64,000 nucleotides of DNA, taken from positions 6,028,908-6,092,907 of the forward strand of contig JAJEKV010000075.1 in the NCBI GenBank assembly GCA_021234155.1. Reading direction: 5' to 3'. Below are positions 60,701-64,000 of the stretch, in pieces. Within the stretch, counting starts at the first letter, position 1. Each line of letters starts with the position of its first letter. The DNA is from Isoetes taiwanensis (taxonomy: Eukaryota; Streptophyta; Lycopodiopsida; Isoetales; Isoetaceae). The position numbers were made by a program, and so were the translations under genes. The notes beneath the pieces are model-generated. The model was not told the origin of the DNA. It was given only the letters and a program-made list of their open reading frames with translations, and made no database searches.

Positions 60701-61790
60701 CCTTATGCGCGAAGAAGGAATATGCCAGGTTTGAGGGAGGTGAGAAAACATATCTCATCTTCTGATATTCTACAGATAAAAATACATACGCAATAAAAGA
60801 ACAAACAAAACAATAAAACGGTACTCATGAATCAAAAACGTTTATCAGATCCCGGCCCAAACAACCCGGCCTACAACATTCGCCGAAACATTTAAGAATG
60901 AGAAACGCACTGATAGCTATGGGCCAATGCCCTGAAAGTGAGTACAGCAGAGTTAGTAATTTTAGTTGGATTGATATTAGAGCCCAGTCAACCATACCAC
61001 GCAGCATTCTCATTTGTTTTATGGCCAAATGTAGTGACTTCTGGATAAAGAACATGATTTAACTAAGAAATGCACGTAACAATGCCAACAAGGGAGGGAG
61101 AAAGAAATAAGGCTTTCAAAACCCACTAATTGGGAACAATGCAAGGGGCTTCTTTGGTGGCCCACTTTCAACACAAACTTAAAAATTACAGTAGATGGCC
61201 GGAACTCGTCAGCGAGGGCTATTAAAATGGTACAAGAGATAAAAGAAACAAGAGCTGAGAATGGTGGCCGAAGGAATATCAATCTATTATGTTATTAGGT
61301 ATTTATTTTGATCTCATATAAAAATGAAGAGGAAGACAGTAAGCTAATGCCCATAAAACGAATCATCTTACATAGAAGACACATCTAGGAAACAACAAAA
61401 AGCGGATTAAAGAAGCACTCAAGAAAGGGAATGGAGAAACTTTTGGTACATTTATCATGGCTGCATGTTAAAATTGAGGATCTCGCTTTAACCAAAAATC
61501 ATAAAAGAGAAGAGAAGTTGGCCCCGAGGGACTTTTGCAATACGGAACACCATTTCCCATGGACTCCGCTTAATTTCGAAGAGCAGAGATGGAATCCAAA
61601 CGTGCAGGCTCGTTGAACACATCTGGGATCATGGATTCCAACAGTTTCAGACGCGGTAGCAGCCCGCCTCAAGACGCTTCCTTCCAAGACGTAATACCCA
61701 GCATTGTCAATGTCCCAGCTAAATATCATTTCGCTTTGATGCGTCAGGGTCGAATTTCCTTTGGCCAATTGACACTTCCACAATCATCAC
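57730..61790 (-). repeat. Long repeated unit, copy 3
   Basis: Full-length relative to copy 1, including the NTPase region (58,800-60,300) deleted in copy 2. Like copy 2 it has the ATCGATTCCCTATG block (57,930) in place of the 28.7-29.3 kb block of copies 1 and 4. Ends with the exon-like block at 61,499-61,783. Reading frames are heavily broken. Confidence 0.8.
58640..60130 (-). pseudogene. P-loop NTPase-like gene, copy 3
   Basis: Minus strand. ALKAYKEPQTKCVHVSGPPV (60,047-60,106) corresponds to the copy-1 segment just before Walker A, where copy 3 is frameshifted (GPPVKSK). NWTFALFQTKYYG (near 59,030-59,070) matches the copy-1 block at about 30,360-30,390. KWIEAERYEDC (near 59,410-59,450) matches LRYEDYIRVC. 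Same uncertain family as copy 1. Not functional as sequenced. Confidence 0.4.
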
Positions 61791-62229
61791 TCGCCTCTTC
61801 TTCTTCATTGAAAAATAGAGGCATTATGACTAAGGATAATTACATTGAAAGTATTAGGAGGTATTATGATTTGCGATTGAAAAATAGAGATGAGATGCTC
61901 ATCTTTAGAAGGCTTTATAGCCTGCTTCCCATGCTGCCTTCTTGTTGCGATATAAAACGTAATGAGTACATTGTTATCACAAAGACCTTGTGGATATAAT
62001 CGAAGAGAGTGACAAATGAGTTAGAAGCTCGTGGAAGAAGTAATTGTTTCAATCCATCCTGTGTCCAAAGAATGGACTCTCTCACACCGCAAAAGATTAT
62101 GAAAGTTAGCCATAAGTTATGAGGGTGAACTAACAAATGTCTCAAAGAATATAGTTACCATAGTTGACATATTCATATTTCCTTGGCCAGAAAGTCTTAG
62201 CTCATTCATTTTACTAAAAGAGTAGGACA
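61791..62229. other. Spacer between unit copies 3 and 4
   Basis: An open frame starting at 61,589 within copy 3 runs to 61,999 (136 codons). Its latter part, DNYIESIRRYYDLRLKNRD, lies outside the repeat. It has no recognised domain. The rest is AT-rich without a gene. Confidence 0.35.
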
Positions 62230-64000
62230 TAATCGATGCATAAGAGGTATGGGACACTTTTCTACGAGATCTCAAATCTGTTTACCTAAAGGTGGACCTG
62301 ATGTATTCATTTAAAAACGGAAAGGAAGGCATTAAGATCTTACTTTACTCTTACTATTTTTGTAGAATGATCAAATGAAAATGCAAGCAAATTAATCTAT
62401 GTTATTGAAAATGACACGCTTCAACCATATAAACAACATGACTCAATTCCTCCGGAATAACTATTATAAAGCTCAACCAATTTAACAACCATAGCAAAGC
62501 TCAACCACAAATGTTATTTGTTGCTGGTGATCATTAATCATACAATGCAAGAAACGTAGGCATTATGGCTTTAAATAAATACAATTATTCCTTGTATCCT
62601 CACCTCATTTGGCTCTGCCCAACAATCAAAACTATGATAATTACATTGAAAATAGGAGGCATTGGCGACTATATTTAATAATGTAGCTGAGAGATAGGTT
62701 TCTTGAAATATGTTTCCGAATTGCCTCGCATCTAATAAAGAACCCAATTCTGGCCTCCATTCACAATATCTAGCACAAAGAACCACTCATCTAATTCCAG
62801 ATCACAAATATTTTATTGAGTCTCAGTCAGATGACCCCTCAGAGTTTCCTAAGATGAGACTCACAAACGCTTACATGACTCAATGAAGGTGTTAAATTTT
62901 ATAAATCACCATCCATCGCTACGAAAACGGATTCCACAAGCAGCTCTAATAACAGCATGTGGTTACAACCAGTTCATAATGGCATCTTTTATGCATAAGA
63001 TATATAAACTCTTCCATACATATATGTTTGCATAGCAATTCACAACATACAATGACAAAACATAACAGGCATCTTTAAGTTGAATATTCTTTTATCTATG
63101 ATATTTTAAGTAGGACTTATATCAGAACTTCTTAATAGATAGCGGCTATACCCAAAACAAACACGTAAAGAAAAATCTACCTTACGAAGGAAGCCCGCAT
63201 TCGCCATTACGCAGCATCGTAACGAAACGGCCATGAAACCGCGAGATAAAACAACCCGCTCCAGCTCGAATGAAAGAGCCGCGACAACAATCGCTAAAGT
63301 GGCGATCAATTTATAGTTCGATTTACGATGCTGGTTGTTACTTTGCAGAGGCGCTAAGGCGTAATTTGCTTTCATCAAGCCTGCGTTGCTTTTCATCAAT
63401 TGTTTAGCATTTCATCCCATCAGCTTGCTCCTTGGCAATTCCACATCTTTTTCACGCTTCTACTCTTCGCCCAAGTAACCTAAATTCCCAAAAGTTTAAT
63501 GAAGCTAGTATCGCCGCTTTGTCAAGTCCCCACAGGAAGCTCATATCGGGTATGTAATTTCCTGAAGCAAAACTGTCACGTATGCTCTATCCTCAAGGCC
63601 CTTCATATTTTTCTCCACAATAAGTCAGCCGCCTAATGCTGCCTCGGAGGACAATGATGTGGTGGAAGTTAACCTCATACCGCCATCTCCACATGAATGC
63701 CGCCGCTCTAATAGTTTCATTCAAAAACGCCGCAAGGCCCCGGTGAGATAGAAGTCGTCGAGCGAATATTTATTGACAGCAGTAAAGTCCACCTGAGTGG
63801 ATTGTGCATCATTGGGAGCCAAAGGCACCGGTTATATCCTTCCAGCTTTGCCTCAACACCTTATTGCCTGTAACGTTTGAATCTTCCCTTCCCACCCCGG
63901 CGCATCAACCTAGTTGATAAGCATTTATCGCCTGCGTTCGGTAGAGGAATACCGAATTGATATCGCTACGCGAAGTCTCCCATTTCTCCGGAATTTAAAC
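62230..64000 (-). repeat. Long repeated unit, copy 4 (runs off the window)
   Basis: Starts at GCATAAGAGGTATGGGACAC, also present left of copy 2 (36,820). Then follows copy 1 through ATGCAAGCAAATTAATCTAT (62,381), the GATATATAAACTCTTCCATA block (62,999), the C-terminal coding block (63,230-63,560) and into the NTPase region at the window end. Belongs with copy 1 by the 28.7-29.3 kb-type block. The most CpG-rich of the four copies, and no frame survives. Confidence 0.8.

Overview
This is nuclear DNA of a land plant: spliced genes with GT..AG introns, plant-type LINE retrotransposons, a Ty3/gypsy element, small MITE-like elements and long AT-rich intergenic DNA. No plastid, mitochondrial, rRNA or tRNA gene and no CRISPR array was seen. 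The only convincing host gene is the 3' end of a DUF630/DUF632-family gene (427-2514). Its divergence from the flowering-plant forms I know, and the repeat content, make a fern or other seed-free plant plausible; that is inference.

Layout. 1-2.5 kb: three exons of the DUF632 gene. 4-12 kb: a fragmented plant LINE (LINE-A), into which a tRNA-derived SINE with a TATC tail has inserted, plus other LINE pieces and a 150-bp TATC microsatellite. 12.8-15.8 kb: a 5'-truncated LINE (LINE-B) with a perfect 16-bp target-site duplication. 16-23 kb: gene-poor DNA with a 53-bp-TIR element, a three-unit degenerate tandem array and a 42-bp minisatellite. 23.4-25.0 kb: a LINE of a different clade (LINE-C). 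25-28.5 kb: local tandem duplications. 28.5-64 kb: four copies of a long unit carrying a minus-strand gene (28.5-32.4, 37.1-39.6, 57.7-61.8 and 62.2-64 kb), broken up by a hAT-type MITE, gag and LINE remnants, and a 12.8-kb Ty3/gypsy element (44.3-57.2 kb) that sits inside a LINE copy.

Two results stand out. First, the four-copy minus-strand gene shows a Walker A match and a downstream segment like the retrotransposon-hot-spot/Crinkler NTPase family, and LINE sequence lies directly beside at least two copies. Second, in much of the 29.4-31.6 kb and 39.8-64 kb parts, CAG and CTG triplets appear to have been replaced by CG-containing strings. This shows when copy 1 is aligned with copy 2 of the unit and when the two gypsy LTRs are aligned. 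I suspect long-read base-calling error at CHG-methylated cytosines rather than biology; if so, frames and divergence dates in those stretches are unreliable.

All coordinates and alignments were made by eye, and most transposon reading frames are broken.
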